Shown in pieces: positions 1-7,920 of a DNA stretch of 64,000 bases; within the stretch, counting starts at the first letter, position 1; every line of letters starts with the position of its first letter. Below the pieces are notes generated by a model, which saw only the letters and a program-made list of their open reading frames with translations, searched no databases and was not told the DNA's origin. The DNA comes from Flavobacteriales bacterium (lineage in GTDB: Bacteria > Bacteroidota > Bacteroidia > Flavobacteriales_F > PHOS-HE28), in the NCBI GenBank assembly GCA_016700415.1, contig CP065018.1, positions 2,796,001 to 2,860,000 on the forward strand, given 5' to 3'. Made by a program: the position numbers and the translations under genes.

Positions 1-377
1 TCGCGCTTGATCCGATGAAAATGCTCTACGCCACCGTTGTGCATCAGCAGGCGGTCCTTGCAGTGGAAGGGATGGCAGTTGGCCTCGGCCACGTCGCCCA
101 CGCTGGCGGCGCGCACATGGGCGGCAATGCAGTGCGAGGTCACTTTCGGGGCGAGGTAGCGCAGGTTGCGGTTGTTCCAGGCGGGCGTGACGCTTACGAA
201 CACAGCAGGGTGGGGCGTGCGGTCGTGGTGGTACCAGCCCACACCGAAGCCGTCGCCATTGAGGGGTTCCTCGATCTCACGCGCGGCATAACTCTGCTTG
301 ATGATGGAATCTTTGGGGTCATATAAGAGCTCGCCCATGCTGATGGGGGCACCGAGATAGGATAGGAAGCGGCACAT
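1..377 (-). CDS. Class II glutamine amidotransferase (EgtC/YafJ-like), partial at window edge
   Basis: The first 125 codons of a gene that runs off the left edge. It begins MCRFLSYLGAPI, so Cys2 would be the N-terminal nucleophile after Met removal, as in Ntn-type class II glutaminase domains. Further family motifs follow in order: GDGFGVGWY (about residue 44), a HVRAAS segment, NCHPF and LMHNGG. The order and spacing match the YafJ/EgtC group of stand-alone glutamine amidotransferase-like hydrolases. These release ammonia from glutamine or cleave gamma-glutamyl amides, and the substrate here cannot be told. The ATG is complementary to 375-377. The upstream side is filled with dispersed repeats rather than a partner gene. 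Family assignment is secure; the specific reaction is not. Confidence 0.85.
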   Translation of the reverse strand, partial: MCRFLSYLGAPISMGELLYDPKDSIIKQSYAAREIEEPLNGDGFGVGWYHHDRTPHPAVFVSVTPAWNNRNLRYLAPKVTSHCIAAHVRAASVGDVAEANCHPFHCKDRLLMHNGGVEHFHRIKR

Positions 378-384
378 GGAAGGA

Positions 385-655
385 AGTTTGTACCGCAAAG
401 GACGCTAAGAACACGACGAAGAAGTTTCAACCGCAAAGGGCGCGGAGAACGCGGAGAAGAGGTTTTCACCGCAACGGTCGCTACGACGCTACGAAATACA
501 CGCAACGCTTTGGGAAGCATCTGAAATAAGAGTGCAATGCTCCCTTGCATTTCGTTGCGCCCCCGTTGCGCTCGTTGCGACCGTTGCGGTTCCATTCTTC
601 GCATTCACCTTCGTGTGCTTCGTGTCCTTAGTGGTCTACTTTTCTTCCGATCTTC
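385..655. repeat. Dispersed CGCAACG/AAGGACG repeat cluster, inverted pair
   Basis: Non-coding stretch made of degenerate short units. From 385 to about 512 they read as variants of ACCGCAAAGGACGCTAAGAA and CGCAACGGTCGCTACGACG. From about 548 to 650 the same motifs appear in inverse orientation (CGTTGCGCCCCCGTTGCG, then TTCGTGTGCTTCGTGTCC). The two halves can partly pair across a short gap. Similar units recur at 1234-1540, 37005-37200 and 42303-42345. The open frame running into DUF1003 from 532 is repeat-derived and is not counted as coding. Confidence 0.7.
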
Positions 656-660
656 ACCCC

Positions 661-1230
661 ATGGCACGAACGAAGAAACACACCGAGCTGGACGAGCTCC
701 TTACTGCACGGAACGAGCGGATGCAGAAACTGCAAGGCATCGTGAAGGAAGCGATCGAAGAGCAGGAGCTGATCATCAACAATCTGGCGAACCCGCCGCA
801 CGAGGCTATTTCCCGCGGGCAAAAATTGGCGGACAAGGTGGCGTCGTTCGGCGGCAGCTGGACTTTCATCGTATCCTTCTTCATCATCCTGGGGGCCTGG
901 ATATTGTACAATTCTCTCACTCCTGAAGGCGACCACTTCGATCCCTATCCCTTCATCCTGATGAACCTGGTGCTTTCCTGCATCGCGGCCTTGCAGGCAC
1001 CGGTGATCATGATGAGCCAGAACCGGCAGGAGGAGAAGGACCGGAAGCGCAGCGAGAATGACTATCTGATCAACCTGAAGGCCGAGCTGGAGCTGCGCAG
1101 CCTGCACCAGAAGATGGACCTGCTGCTGCAGGACGAGGTCCGCTCGATCTCCGAAGTGCAGGAGAAGCAGTTCAAGGTGCTTACGGACATGGAGCACCGG
1201 CTGGCGAAGCTGGCTTCCGGAGTACGATAG
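661..1230 (+). CDS. DUF1003 family membrane protein
   Basis: A 189-aa protein with the DUF1003 core. A charged N-terminal helix is followed by a hydrophobic segment (FGGSWTFIVSFFIILGAWI, about residues 62-80), then the conserved DPYPFILMNLVLSCIAAL stretch, then a family-typical segment with Gln/Asn and Arg (APVIMMSQNRQEEKDR). The last 60 residues are charged and probably coiled coil. Two membrane segments are predicted by eye. The function of DUF1003 proteins is not established. The ATG at 661 (MARTKK) is chosen because the upstream in-frame codons lie inside the repeat cluster. The gene stands alone between two repeat clusters, so no operon partner helps. Confidence 0.85.
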   Translation: MARTKKHTELDELLTARNERMQKLQGIVKEAIEEQELIINNLANPPHEAISRGQKLADKVASFGGSWTFIVSFFIILGAWILYNSLTPEGDHFDPYPFILMNLVLSCIAALQAPVIMMSQNRQEEKDRKRSENDYLINLKAELELRSLHQKMDLLLQDEVRSISEVQEKQFKVLTDMEHRLAKLASGVR

Positions 1231-1233
1231 GGT

Positions 1234-1545
1234 AAGTACCGCGAAGAACGCGAAGGACACGAAGAAGAAGGTTTAACCGCAGAGGGGGTAAACTGGGACG
1301 GCCCGGTCAATTCCAAGGATTTAACCGCAACGGACGCAACGTTCGCAACGAAATTTCACGCAACGCCCCCCGCTGGCTTCACAAGCAGGGGCAAACTCAG
1401 GTCTGGCATTCATTGTGGTCAAGCCCGCATTCCGTCGCACCCTGTTGCGCCTGTTGCGGTTCCCCTATTTGCATTCCGTTGCCCTCCTTTGTGTTCTTCG
1501 TGTCCTTCGTGGTATAAACCTTTAGCGGTAAAACTTCAGGGGTTC
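1234..1545. repeat. Second dispersed repeat cluster, upstream of nuoG
   Basis: The stretch between DUF1003 and nuoG has no gene. It contains direct-orientation units (AAGAACGCGAAGGACACGAA near 1242, ACCGCAACGGACGCAACG near 1325) and inverse units (CTGTTGCGCCTGTTGCGG near 1440, GTGTTCTTCGTGTCCTTCG near 1490). This is the same family as at 385-655. Together the clusters bracket the DUF1003 gene. Confidence 0.65.
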
Positions 1546-1610
1546 GCTTTTATCCCCGTGCATGCGTTTCTTTGCGGGCCAAGGGCCTACCGATCCACAA
1601 CGGCCCGACC

Positions 1611-2624
1611 ATGCCAAAGGTCACCATAGACAACATCGAGATCGAGGTCCCGGAGGGTACCACGATCCTGCAAGCCGCCCGCATGATCGGCGAGCGCAAC
1701 AGTGCCGAGCGCTACGTGGCCCCGCCCACCATGTGCTATTACACCAGCCTCAAGGGCAGCGGGGGCTATTGCCGCACCTGCATCGTGAAGGTGACGAAGG
1801 GCAGTGAGCGGGACCCCCGCCCTATTCCCAAGCCGGTGGCCAGCTGCCGCACGGCCGTGATGGACGGCATGGTGGTGGAGAACACCCTCAGCCCGGAGCT
1901 GCTCGACGCCCGCAGCGGCGTCACCGAGTTCCTATTGATCAACCACCCGCTGGACTGCCCCATCTGCGACCAGGCCGGGGAGTGCCACCTTCAGGACCTC
2001 TCCTACGAGCACGGCTTGGCCACCAGCCGCTACCAGTTCGAACGCCGCACCTTCGATCCCATCGACATCGGGGAGACGATCAAGCTGCACATGACGCGCT
2101 GCATCCTGTGCTACCGCTGCGTGAAGGTGGCCGAGCAGATCACCGATGGCCGTGTTCATGGCGTGATCAATCGCGGGGACGTGGCCGAGATCAGTACCTA
2201 CATCGAGCAGGCCATCGACAACGACTTCAGCGGCAACATGATCGATGTGTGCCCCGTGGGCGCGTTGACCGACCGCACCTTCCGGTTCGCCGCCCGCGTG
2301 TGGATCACCAAGCCCGTGGACGCACACCGCGACTGCGACAAGTGCAGCGGCAAGACCACGGTGTGGCTGAAGGGACAGGAGGTATTGCGCGTCACCGGCC
2401 GGAAGGACCAGTGGGGCGAGGTGGAGGAATTCATCTGCAACACATGCCGCTTCGAGAAGAAGCAGCTCAGTGACTGGGTCGTGGAAGGGCCGCGCAACAT
2501 CGACCGGCACAGCGTGATCTCCCAAGGGCACTATGTGCTGAAGACCGAGCAGAAGGTGCTGGACAACCCCGCGCCCAACGTGCCCGAGCTGACCCACCTG
2601 AAACCCGCCAAGAAGAACCGATGA
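1611..2624 (+). CDS. nuoG: NADH-quinone oxidoreductase subunit G, short form (Fe-S protein)
   Basis: A 337-aa iron-sulfur subunit of respiratory complex I, in the electron-transfer arm. Residues 1-80 form a 2Fe-2S ferredoxin-like domain with the cysteines in CYYTSLKGSGGYCRTC and PVASC. Next comes the His/Cys cluster motif HPLDCPICDQAGECHLQD, then the 4Fe-4S ligands CILCYRCVK and CPVGALT. A C-terminal stretch with CDKCSG and CNTCR could carry one more cluster. The large molybdopterin-like C-terminal domain of proteobacterial NuoG is absent, as is usual for the short Bacteroidota form. The ATG at 1611 (MPKVTIDNIEIEV) is preferred over 1572 because the ferredoxin domain starts here. Its stop overlaps the nuoH start by 4 bp (ATGA). 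Confidence 0.92.
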   Translation: MPKVTIDNIEIEVPEGTTILQAARMIGERNSAERYVAPPTMCYYTSLKGSGGYCRTCIVKVTKGSERDPRPIPKPVASCRTAVMDGMVVENTLSPELLDARSGVTEFLLINHPLDCPICDQAGECHLQDLSYEHGLATSRYQFERRTFDPIDIGETIKLHMTRCILCYRCVKVAEQITDGRVHGVINRGDVAEISTYIEQAIDNDFSGNMIDVCPVGALTDRTFRFAARVWITKPVDAHRDCDKCSGKTTVWLKGQEVLRVTGRKDQWGEVEEFICNTCRFEKKQLSDWVVEGPRNIDRHSVISQGHYVLKTEQKVLDNPAPNVPELTHLKPAKKNR

Positions 2625-3643
2625 TCCCTACCGCGATCTTCCTGCTCGTGCTCTTCGTGATCACCCTCACCGTGGCAGCGTATTCCACCTATGGCGAGCG
2701 CAAGGTGGCCGCTTTCATGCAGGACCGCATCGGCCCCAACCGTGCCGGCCCCTTCGGCCTCTTCCAGCCCTTGGCCGACGGTGGTAAAATGTTCATGAAG
2801 GAGGACTTCGTGCCCGCCAACGCTAACCGCACCCTCTACTTCCTCGGCCCCGCCGTGGCCATGACCACCGCCTTGATCACCGGTGTGGTGATCCCCTGGG
2901 GCGGCACATTGCAGTTCGGTGATGTCAGCGTGAGCCTGCAAGGGATCAATCCGGAGATCGGCATCCTCTTCGTTTTCGCGATGGTGGGCATCGGCGTCTA
3001 CGGCATCATGCGCGGCGGCTGGGCCAGCAACAACAAGTACTCGCTGCTCGGCGCCATCCGGGCGGCCAGCCAGATGGTGAGCTACGAGCTGGCCATGGGC
3101 CTCAGCATCGTGGCGCTGGTGATGATGACCGGCACCCTCAGCCTCGGCGGCATCGTGGACTATCAGGTGGAGCACGGCTGGAACATCATCCGCCAGCCGC
3201 TCGGCTTCTTGATCTTCATTGTCTGCGCTTTCGCGGAAGCCAACCGGGCGCCCTTCGACATGCCCGAGTGCGAGACCGAGCTGGTGGGAGGCTACCATAC
3301 CGAGTTCAGCAGCATGAAGCTCGGCTTCTACCTTTTTGCCGAATATGTGAACATGTTCATCAGTGGCGCGGTGATGGCCACGCTCTACTTCGGTGGATAC
3401 GACGTGCCCGGGCTCGCCAGCACCGGCTGGGACCCCAACCTCATCACCATCATCGGTGTGGCCGCGATGTTCGCCAAGACCTTCTTCTTCATCTTCTTCT
3501 TCATGTGGATCCGCTGGACCCTGCCGCGTTTCCGCTTCGACCAGCTGATGAACCTCGGTTGGAAAGGCCTGATCCCCTTGGCCATCGTCAATATCCTCAT
3601 CACCGGCGGCATCATGCTCGCACAAGGCCAACTGGCGCCATGA
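2621..3643 (+). CDS. nuoH: NADH-quinone oxidoreductase subunit H
   Basis: A 340-aa integral membrane subunit at the junction of the peripheral and membrane arms of complex I, lining the quinone-binding chamber. About eight hydrophobic helices are visible. Family signatures are ERKVAAFMQDRIGPNRAGPFG near the N-terminus, a loop with AEANRAPFDMPECETELVGG, and WIRWTLPRFRFDQLM near the C-terminus. Length matches the family. It overlaps nuoG and nuoI by 4 bp each, which implies translational coupling. Confidence 0.96.
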   Translation: MIPTAIFLLVLFVITLTVAAYSTYGERKVAAFMQDRIGPNRAGPFGLFQPLADGGKMFMKEDFVPANANRTLYFLGPAVAMTTALITGVVIPWGGTLQFGDVSVSLQGINPEIGILFVFAMVGIGVYGIMRGGWASNNKYSLLGAIRAASQMVSYELAMGLSIVALVMMTGTLSLGGIVDYQVEHGWNIIRQPLGFLIFIVCAFAEANRAPFDMPECETELVGGYHTEFSSMKLGFYLFAEYVNMFISGAVMATLYFGGYDVPGLASTGWDPNLITIIGVAAMFAKTFFFIFFFMWIRWTLPRFRFDQLMNLGWKGLIPLAIVNILITGGIMLAQGQLAP

Positions 3644-4254
3644 GCACGGCGAATAACATGTCCGCTCGCGGCGGCTTCGCACCGCTGACCTCCCGCAGCA
3701 AGCAGGTGAGCAATAAAAAGATGACGCTGATGGAGCGCATTTACCTGCCGGCGATCCTCGGCGGGCTGTTCATCACCATTAAGCACTTCTTCCGCCTGAA
3801 GCGGCCCACGATCCAGTATCCCGAGCAGCAGCGGCCCTTCAGCGATGTATATCGTGGCATGCACGTGCTGAAGCGCGATGATCAAGGCCGCGAGCGCTGC
3901 ACCTCCTGCGGCCTGTGCGCCGTGGCCTGCCCTGCCGAGGCCATCACCATGACCAGCGGTGAGCGCAAGAAAGGGGAGGAGCACCTCTATCGCGAGGAGA
4001 AGTATTCGGTGACCTACGAGATCAACATGCTCCGCTGCATCTATTGCGGTGATTGCGAGGACGCCTGCCCGAAGGAGGCCATCTTCCTCACCGATCGCAT
4101 CGTGGAAAGCGACTACCTGCGTAAGCCCTTCATCTTTACCAAAGAAGAGCTGGTGGAGCCGATGGACCCCGCCAAACGCATCGATATCAGCAAGCGCCAA
4201 CCGCCCGCCGTGCTGAAGTTCAAGGCGAACAAGCACTTTGCGCATAATCGGTGA
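3640..4254 (+). CDS. nuoI: NADH-quinone oxidoreductase subunit I (8Fe ferredoxin)
   Basis: A 204-aa subunit with two 4Fe-4S motifs, CTSCGLCAVACP and CIYCGDCEDACP, that pass electrons toward quinone in complex I. The start ATG at 3640 overlaps the nuoH stop (ATGA). Internal ATGs at 3658 and 3721 are possible, and the Ser/Asn-rich first 27 residues look non-conserved. No nuoJ follows. The next gene, 130 bp on, is thiL, so the usual nuo order is interrupted here. Confidence 0.94.
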   Translation: MSTANNMSARGGFAPLTSRSKQVSNKKMTLMERIYLPAILGGLFITIKHFFRLKRPTIQYPEQQRPFSDVYRGMHVLKRDDQGRERCTSCGLCAVACPAEAITMTSGERKKGEEHLYREEKYSVTYEINMLRCIYCGDCEDACPKEAIFLTDRIVESDYLRKPFIFTKEELVEPMDPAKRIDISKRQPPAVLKFKANKHFAHNR

Positions 4255-4273
4255 GGTCCGGGAGCATCGCGGA

Positions 4274-4338
4274 TATGTCCTGTCTGGTGTCTTATGTCCC
4301 ATGCTTCATCCGGCATAGGACATAGGACATACGACCTT
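4274..4338. repeat. Short GGACATA/TATGTCC repeats, inverted
   Basis: Between nuoI and thiL the sequence carries TATGTCC twice and GGACATA twice in opposite orientation (ATATGTCCTGTCTGGTG, then CATAGGACATAGGACATA). This gives a potential hairpin. It could act as a terminator for the nuo block or be a small dispersed repeat; there is no clear T-run. Confidence 0.45.
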
Positions 4339-4383
4339 GGCCTATGGGAACGGACACAACGTTCTCCGGTAACTTCGCCGCCC

Positions 4384-5427
4384 ATGTCAGATACCCCCTC
4401 CCGCACGGAACTTTCCGCGCTCGGCGAATTCGGCTTGATCGACCGGTTGGCATCCGCGGTTGAACTGGTGAACCCCTCATCGCTGCAAGGCATCGGCGAT
4501 GACGCTGCGGTGATCGACCCGCAAGGCCTCATGCAGGTGGTTACCACCGATATGCTCGTGGAGGGCGTCCACTTCGACCTCGGCTATGTGCCCTTGAAGC
4601 ACCTCGGCTACAAGGCGATGATCGTCAACTTCAGCGATGTGTACGCCATGAACGCCGTGCCGAAGCAGGTCACCGTGGCCATCGCCATCAGCAACCGTTT
4701 TTCCTTGGAAGCCGTGGATGAGCTGTACGCGGGTATGCTCACCGCCTGCCAGGCCTACGGCGTCGACCTCGTGGGCGGCGACACCACCTCTTCCACCAGC
4801 GGACTGGTGCTATCCATCACGGCCATCGGTGCGGCGAAAAAGGAGGACATCGTCTACCGCCATGGCGCCAAGGAGCACGACCTTTTGGTAGTGAGCGGCG
4901 ACCTCGGCGGCGCCTACATGGGCCTGCAAGTGCTGGAGCGCGAAAAGGCCGTCTTCAAACAGGACCCCAACGTACAGCCCGACCTCGTCGGCTTCGATTA
5001 CATCTTGGAGCGGCAGTTGAAGCCGGAAGCCCGCAAAGACGTCATCGCCATGTTCAAAGAGATGGAGATCAAGCCCACGGCCATGATCGACATCAGTGAC
5101 GGCCTGGCCAGCGAAGCGATGCACGTCGCACGCCGCTCCGAATTAGGCGTGAAGATCTACGAGGAAAAGCTCCCCATCGACCCGGTGACCTATCGCACCG
5201 CCCGCGACTTCGACCTGGACCCCACCACCTGCGCGCTCAACGGCGGTGAGGACTACGAGCTGCTCTTCACCATCCCCCAAGGCGACTACGACAAGGTGAA
5301 GGGTTCACCGCACTTTACGGTGATCGGCCACATGACCGACCTGGCCAGCGGCTATCAGTTGGTGGACCGCCAAGGTGGGCAGCATGAACTGAAGGCACAG
5401 GGCTGGGATGCGCTGCTGAAGCGCTGA
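4384..5427 (+). CDS. thiL: Thiamine-monophosphate kinase
   Basis: A 347-aa ATP-dependent kinase that converts thiamine monophosphate to the diphosphate cofactor. It shows the ThiL/PurM-like fold signatures: GIGDDAAVID near residue 38, TTDMLVEGVHFDL, a NFSDVYAMNAVPKQ segment, DLVGGDTTSS, the ISDGLASEAMH segment, and NGGEDYELLFTIP near the C-terminus. The start MSDTPSRTEL at 4384 is chosen over 4294 because the longer N-terminus comes from repeat sequence. A TAACTTCG box at 4370-4377, close to the -7 consensus, lies just ahead of the ATG. No TPP riboswitch-like sequence is evident upstream. No thiamine neighbours are present, so it is probably monocistronic. Confidence 0.95.
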   Translation: MSDTPSRTELSALGEFGLIDRLASAVELVNPSSLQGIGDDAAVIDPQGLMQVVTTDMLVEGVHFDLGYVPLKHLGYKAMIVNFSDVYAMNAVPKQVTVAIAISNRFSLEAVDELYAGMLTACQAYGVDLVGGDTTSSTSGLVLSITAIGAAKKEDIVYRHGAKEHDLLVVSGDLGGAYMGLQVLEREKAVFKQDPNVQPDLVGFDYILERQLKPEARKDVIAMFKEMEIKPTAMIDISDGLASEAMHVARRSELGVKIYEEKLPIDPVTYRTARDFDLDPTTCALNGGEDYELLFTIPQGDYDKVKGSPHFTVIGHMTDLASGYQLVDRQGGQHELKAQGWDALLKR

Positions 5428-5519
5428 GCGGCCCGGAACTTTCTTGTCATTCGATGGAACGTTGTGTCGCGAACAACGGCCACATACGTTTTTTCGTCAG
5501 AAAGGAGTTGAATGCCTGT

Positions 5520-5709
5520 AGAGTACCTCGAAGAACCTCACTCCCGCGTCATCGGCACTACGTACCGACCCTTCGGGCAAGCCTTCTCGATCGGCCATCC
5601 TGCGTTGCTCCTCAGTCAGTTACCTGCGGGTAACTTCCTTTCGTCGCGCCTTGGCTGAACCGAACGATAAGTGCTTGTGCCATCGGTTCGAGGTTCTTCG
5701 AGGTACTCT
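5520..5709. mobile_element. MITE-like palindromic element with 20-bp terminal inverted repeats
   Basis: The intergenic space between thiL and dxs holds a perfect 20-bp inverted repeat: AGAGTACCTCGAAGAACCTC at 5520-5539 and its complement at 5690-5709. The 150 bp between them contain a small hairpin, GTTACC(TGCG)GGTAAC. There is no long open frame inside. Size and terminal repeats fit a non-autonomous insertion unit or a repetitive palindromic element. No target-site duplication is obvious. Confidence 0.5.
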
Positions 5710-5735
5710 TTAGCCCACGGCTCGGCCATAGATCC

Positions 5736-5743
5736 TAACTTTG
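5736..5743 (+). promoter_or_regulatory. Probable -7 box of the dxs promoter
   Basis: TAACTTTG matches the Bacteroidota -7 consensus TAnnTTTG and lies 24 bp before the GTG start of dxs, immediately after the right arm of the 5520-5709 element. A clear TTG-type -33 box at the right distance is not evident. Confidence 0.5.
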
Positions 5744-5766
5744 TTCGACTTTTGAATTTTTCTCCC

Positions 5767-7710
5767 GTGAGCAAGACCACCAGCCCCTACCCCCTGCTCG
5801 ATCGCATCATCGTTCCCTCGGACCTGCGCACGATCCCCGAAGCGCAGCTCGATCAGGTGTGCCAAGAGCTCCGCGACTTCATCATCGACGTGGTGAGCGT
5901 GAAGGGCGGCCACTTCGGCGCCAGCCTTGGCGTGGTGGAGCTCACCGTGGCACTGCACTACGTCTTCAACACGCCCTACGACCAGCTCGTTTGGGACGTG
6001 GGACACCAGGCCTACGGGCACAAGATCCTCACCGGAAGGCGTGAACTGTTCCACACCAACCGGCTGTACAAGGGCCTCAGCGGTTTCCCCAAGCGCAGCG
6101 AAAGTGAGTACGACACCTTCGGCGTGGGCCACAGCAGCACCTCCATCGGCGGCGCGCTCGGCATGGCCGTGGCCAGCAAGCTGAAGGGCGAACTGGACCG
6201 CCACACCGTGGCCGTGATCGGCGACGGCGCGATGACCGCCGGCATGGCCTTCGAGGCGCTCAACCACGGCGGTACCGCCAACAGCGACCTGCTCGTGGTG
6301 CTGAACGACAACTGCATGAGCATCGACCCGAACGTGGGCGCGCTCAAGGAATACCTCACCGACATCACCACCAGCCAGAGCTACAACAAGGTGAAGGACG
6401 AGGTGTGGAAACTGCTCGGTAAGGTCAGCAAGTTCGGGCCGAACGCGCAAGGTGTGGCGCAGAAGGTGGAGAACGCCGTGAAGGCCGCATTGCTCAAGCA
6501 GAGCAATCTTTTCGAGAGCCTGCGCTTCCGCTACTTCGGCCCGGTGGACGGCCACGATGTGGAGCGCTTGGTGAAGGTGCTGCGCGACCTGAAGGACATC
6601 CCCGGCCCGAAGATCCTGCACACGGTAACGATGAAGGGCAAGGGCTACAAGCCTGCTGAAGAAGGCAGCCCGACCGTGTGGCACTCACCCGGACTGTTCA
6701 ACAAAGAGACCGGCGAGATCATCAAGGTGGTGCCGAAAAGCCCGCAGCCGCCGAAATACCAGGACGTCTTCGGCCACACCATCGTGGAGCTGGCGGAGAA
6801 GAATCCGAAGATCGTGGGTGTGACGCCCGCCATGCCCAGCGGCTGTTCCCTGAACATCATGATGAAGGCCATGCCGGACCGTGCGTTCGACGTGGGCATC
6901 GCCGAGCAGCATGCCGTCACCTTCAGCGCCGGCATGGCCACGCAAGGGCTGATCCCGTTCTGCAACATCTACAGCTCCTTCATGCAACGCGCCTACGACC
7001 AGGTGGTACATGACGTGGCGCTGCAAAAGCTGCACGTCGTCCTCTGCCTCGATCGCGGCGGACTTGCTGGTGCCGACGGTCCCACGCACCACGGCGCGTT
7101 CGACATCGCCTACTTCCGCTGCATCCCGAACATGATCGTGAGCGCCCCGATGAACGAGGAGGAACTGCGCAACCTGATGTACACAGCGCAGCTCCGTGAC
7201 ATCGGCCCTTTCAGCATCCGCTACCCGCGTGGCGAAGGCGTGATGACCGAATGGAAGACACCCTTCAAGGAGATCACCATCGGCACCGGTCGCAAAGTGC
7301 GCTCCGGCAACGACATCGCGGTGCTCACCATCGGGCACATCGGCAACATCGCAGCCAAGGGCATTGATGCGTTGCAGGCGGAAGGCTACAGCGTGGCGCA
7401 CTACGACATGCGCTTCGCGAAGCCCATCGACGAGATGTTGCTACACGAGGTCTTCGGCAAGTTCAAACACGTGATCACCATCGAGGATGGCTGCATCCAA
7501 GGCGGCATGGGCAGCGCGGTACTGGAGTTCATGGCGGACCATGGCTACCAGGCCCAAGTGAAACGCTTAGGCATCCCGGACCATTTCATTGAGCACGGTA
7601 CGCAAAAGGAGCTCTACGCGGAATGTGGCTTTGATGAAGTTGCGCTGGTGGCTGCGGTGAAGGAGATGCTGCCGGCGAAGGGTGCGCGGAGTGTTGGAGC
7701 TTCAGCGTAA
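5767..7710 (+). CDS. dxs: 1-deoxy-D-xylulose-5-phosphate synthase
   Basis: A 647-aa thiamine-diphosphate enzyme that condenses pyruvate and glyceraldehyde-3-phosphate in the first step of the MEP isoprenoid pathway. Motifs in order: LGVVELTVALHYVF, DVGHQAYGHKILTGR, GHSSTSIGGALGMA, the ThDP-binding VIGDGAMTAGMAFEALNH with NDN (LNDNCMSI), the catalytic-glutamate region VGIAEQHAVTFSAGMA, and HVVLCLDRGGLAGADGPTHHG. The GTG at 5767 (SKTTSPYPLL) is preferred to 5671, because the upstream part runs through the palindromic element and lies ahead of the proposed promoter. Length is typical. Product and upstream gene thiL are linked, since DXS needs thiamine diphosphate, although the element separates them. 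Confidence 0.96.
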   Translation: MSKTTSPYPLLDRIIVPSDLRTIPEAQLDQVCQELRDFIIDVVSVKGGHFGASLGVVELTVALHYVFNTPYDQLVWDVGHQAYGHKILTGRRELFHTNRLYKGLSGFPKRSESEYDTFGVGHSSTSIGGALGMAVASKLKGELDRHTVAVIGDGAMTAGMAFEALNHGGTANSDLLVVLNDNCMSIDPNVGALKEYLTDITTSQSYNKVKDEVWKLLGKVSKFGPNAQGVAQKVENAVKAALLKQSNLFESLRFRYFGPVDGHDVERLVKVLRDLKDIPGPKILHTVTMKGKGYKPAEEGSPTVWHSPGLFNKETGEIIKVVPKSPQPPKYQDVFGHTIVELAEKNPKIVGVTPAMPSGCSLNIMMKAMPDRAFDVGIAEQHAVTFSAGMATQGLIPFCNIYSSFMQRAYDQVVHDVALQKLHVVLCLDRGGLAGADGPTHHGAFDIAYFRCIPNMIVSAPMNEEELRNLMYTAQLRDIGPFSIRYPRGEGVMTEWKTPFKEITIGTGRKVRSGNDIAVLTIGHIGNIAAKGIDALQAEGYSVAHYDMRFAKPIDEMLLHEVFGKFKHVITIEDGCIQGGMGSAVLEFMADHGYQAQVKRLGIPDHFIEHGTQKELYAECGFDEVALVAAVKEMLPAKGARSVGASA

Positions 7711-7920
7711 TAAGATGGTGTGGCTGAAGTCTTGAAAGTGGTGAACGGCAGGGTCCCGAAGCGGAGACCATGCGACGGGGTAAAATGACTGCCACTCGTC
7801 AAAAAGCCGAGCGGCTGCCCGCGTTGGGGACACGCGAGCGCCAGCAGTGGACACCCATCTCCAATCCATAAGCTTCGGAAGAAGAAGTAGCGTACATTCG
7901 ATAGTTCAAATTCCACGCTC

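Noticed and set aside
2531..3682. Long antisense frames opposite nuoH, dxs, hemD and others
   Set aside because: High-GC shadow ORFs; the forward genes have clear domains and the antisense proteins are His/Ala/Val-biased with no motif.
4255..4383. TPP riboswitch in front of thiL
   Set aside because: No CUGAGA or comparable conserved loop in the 130 bp; the stretch consists of GGACATA repeats.
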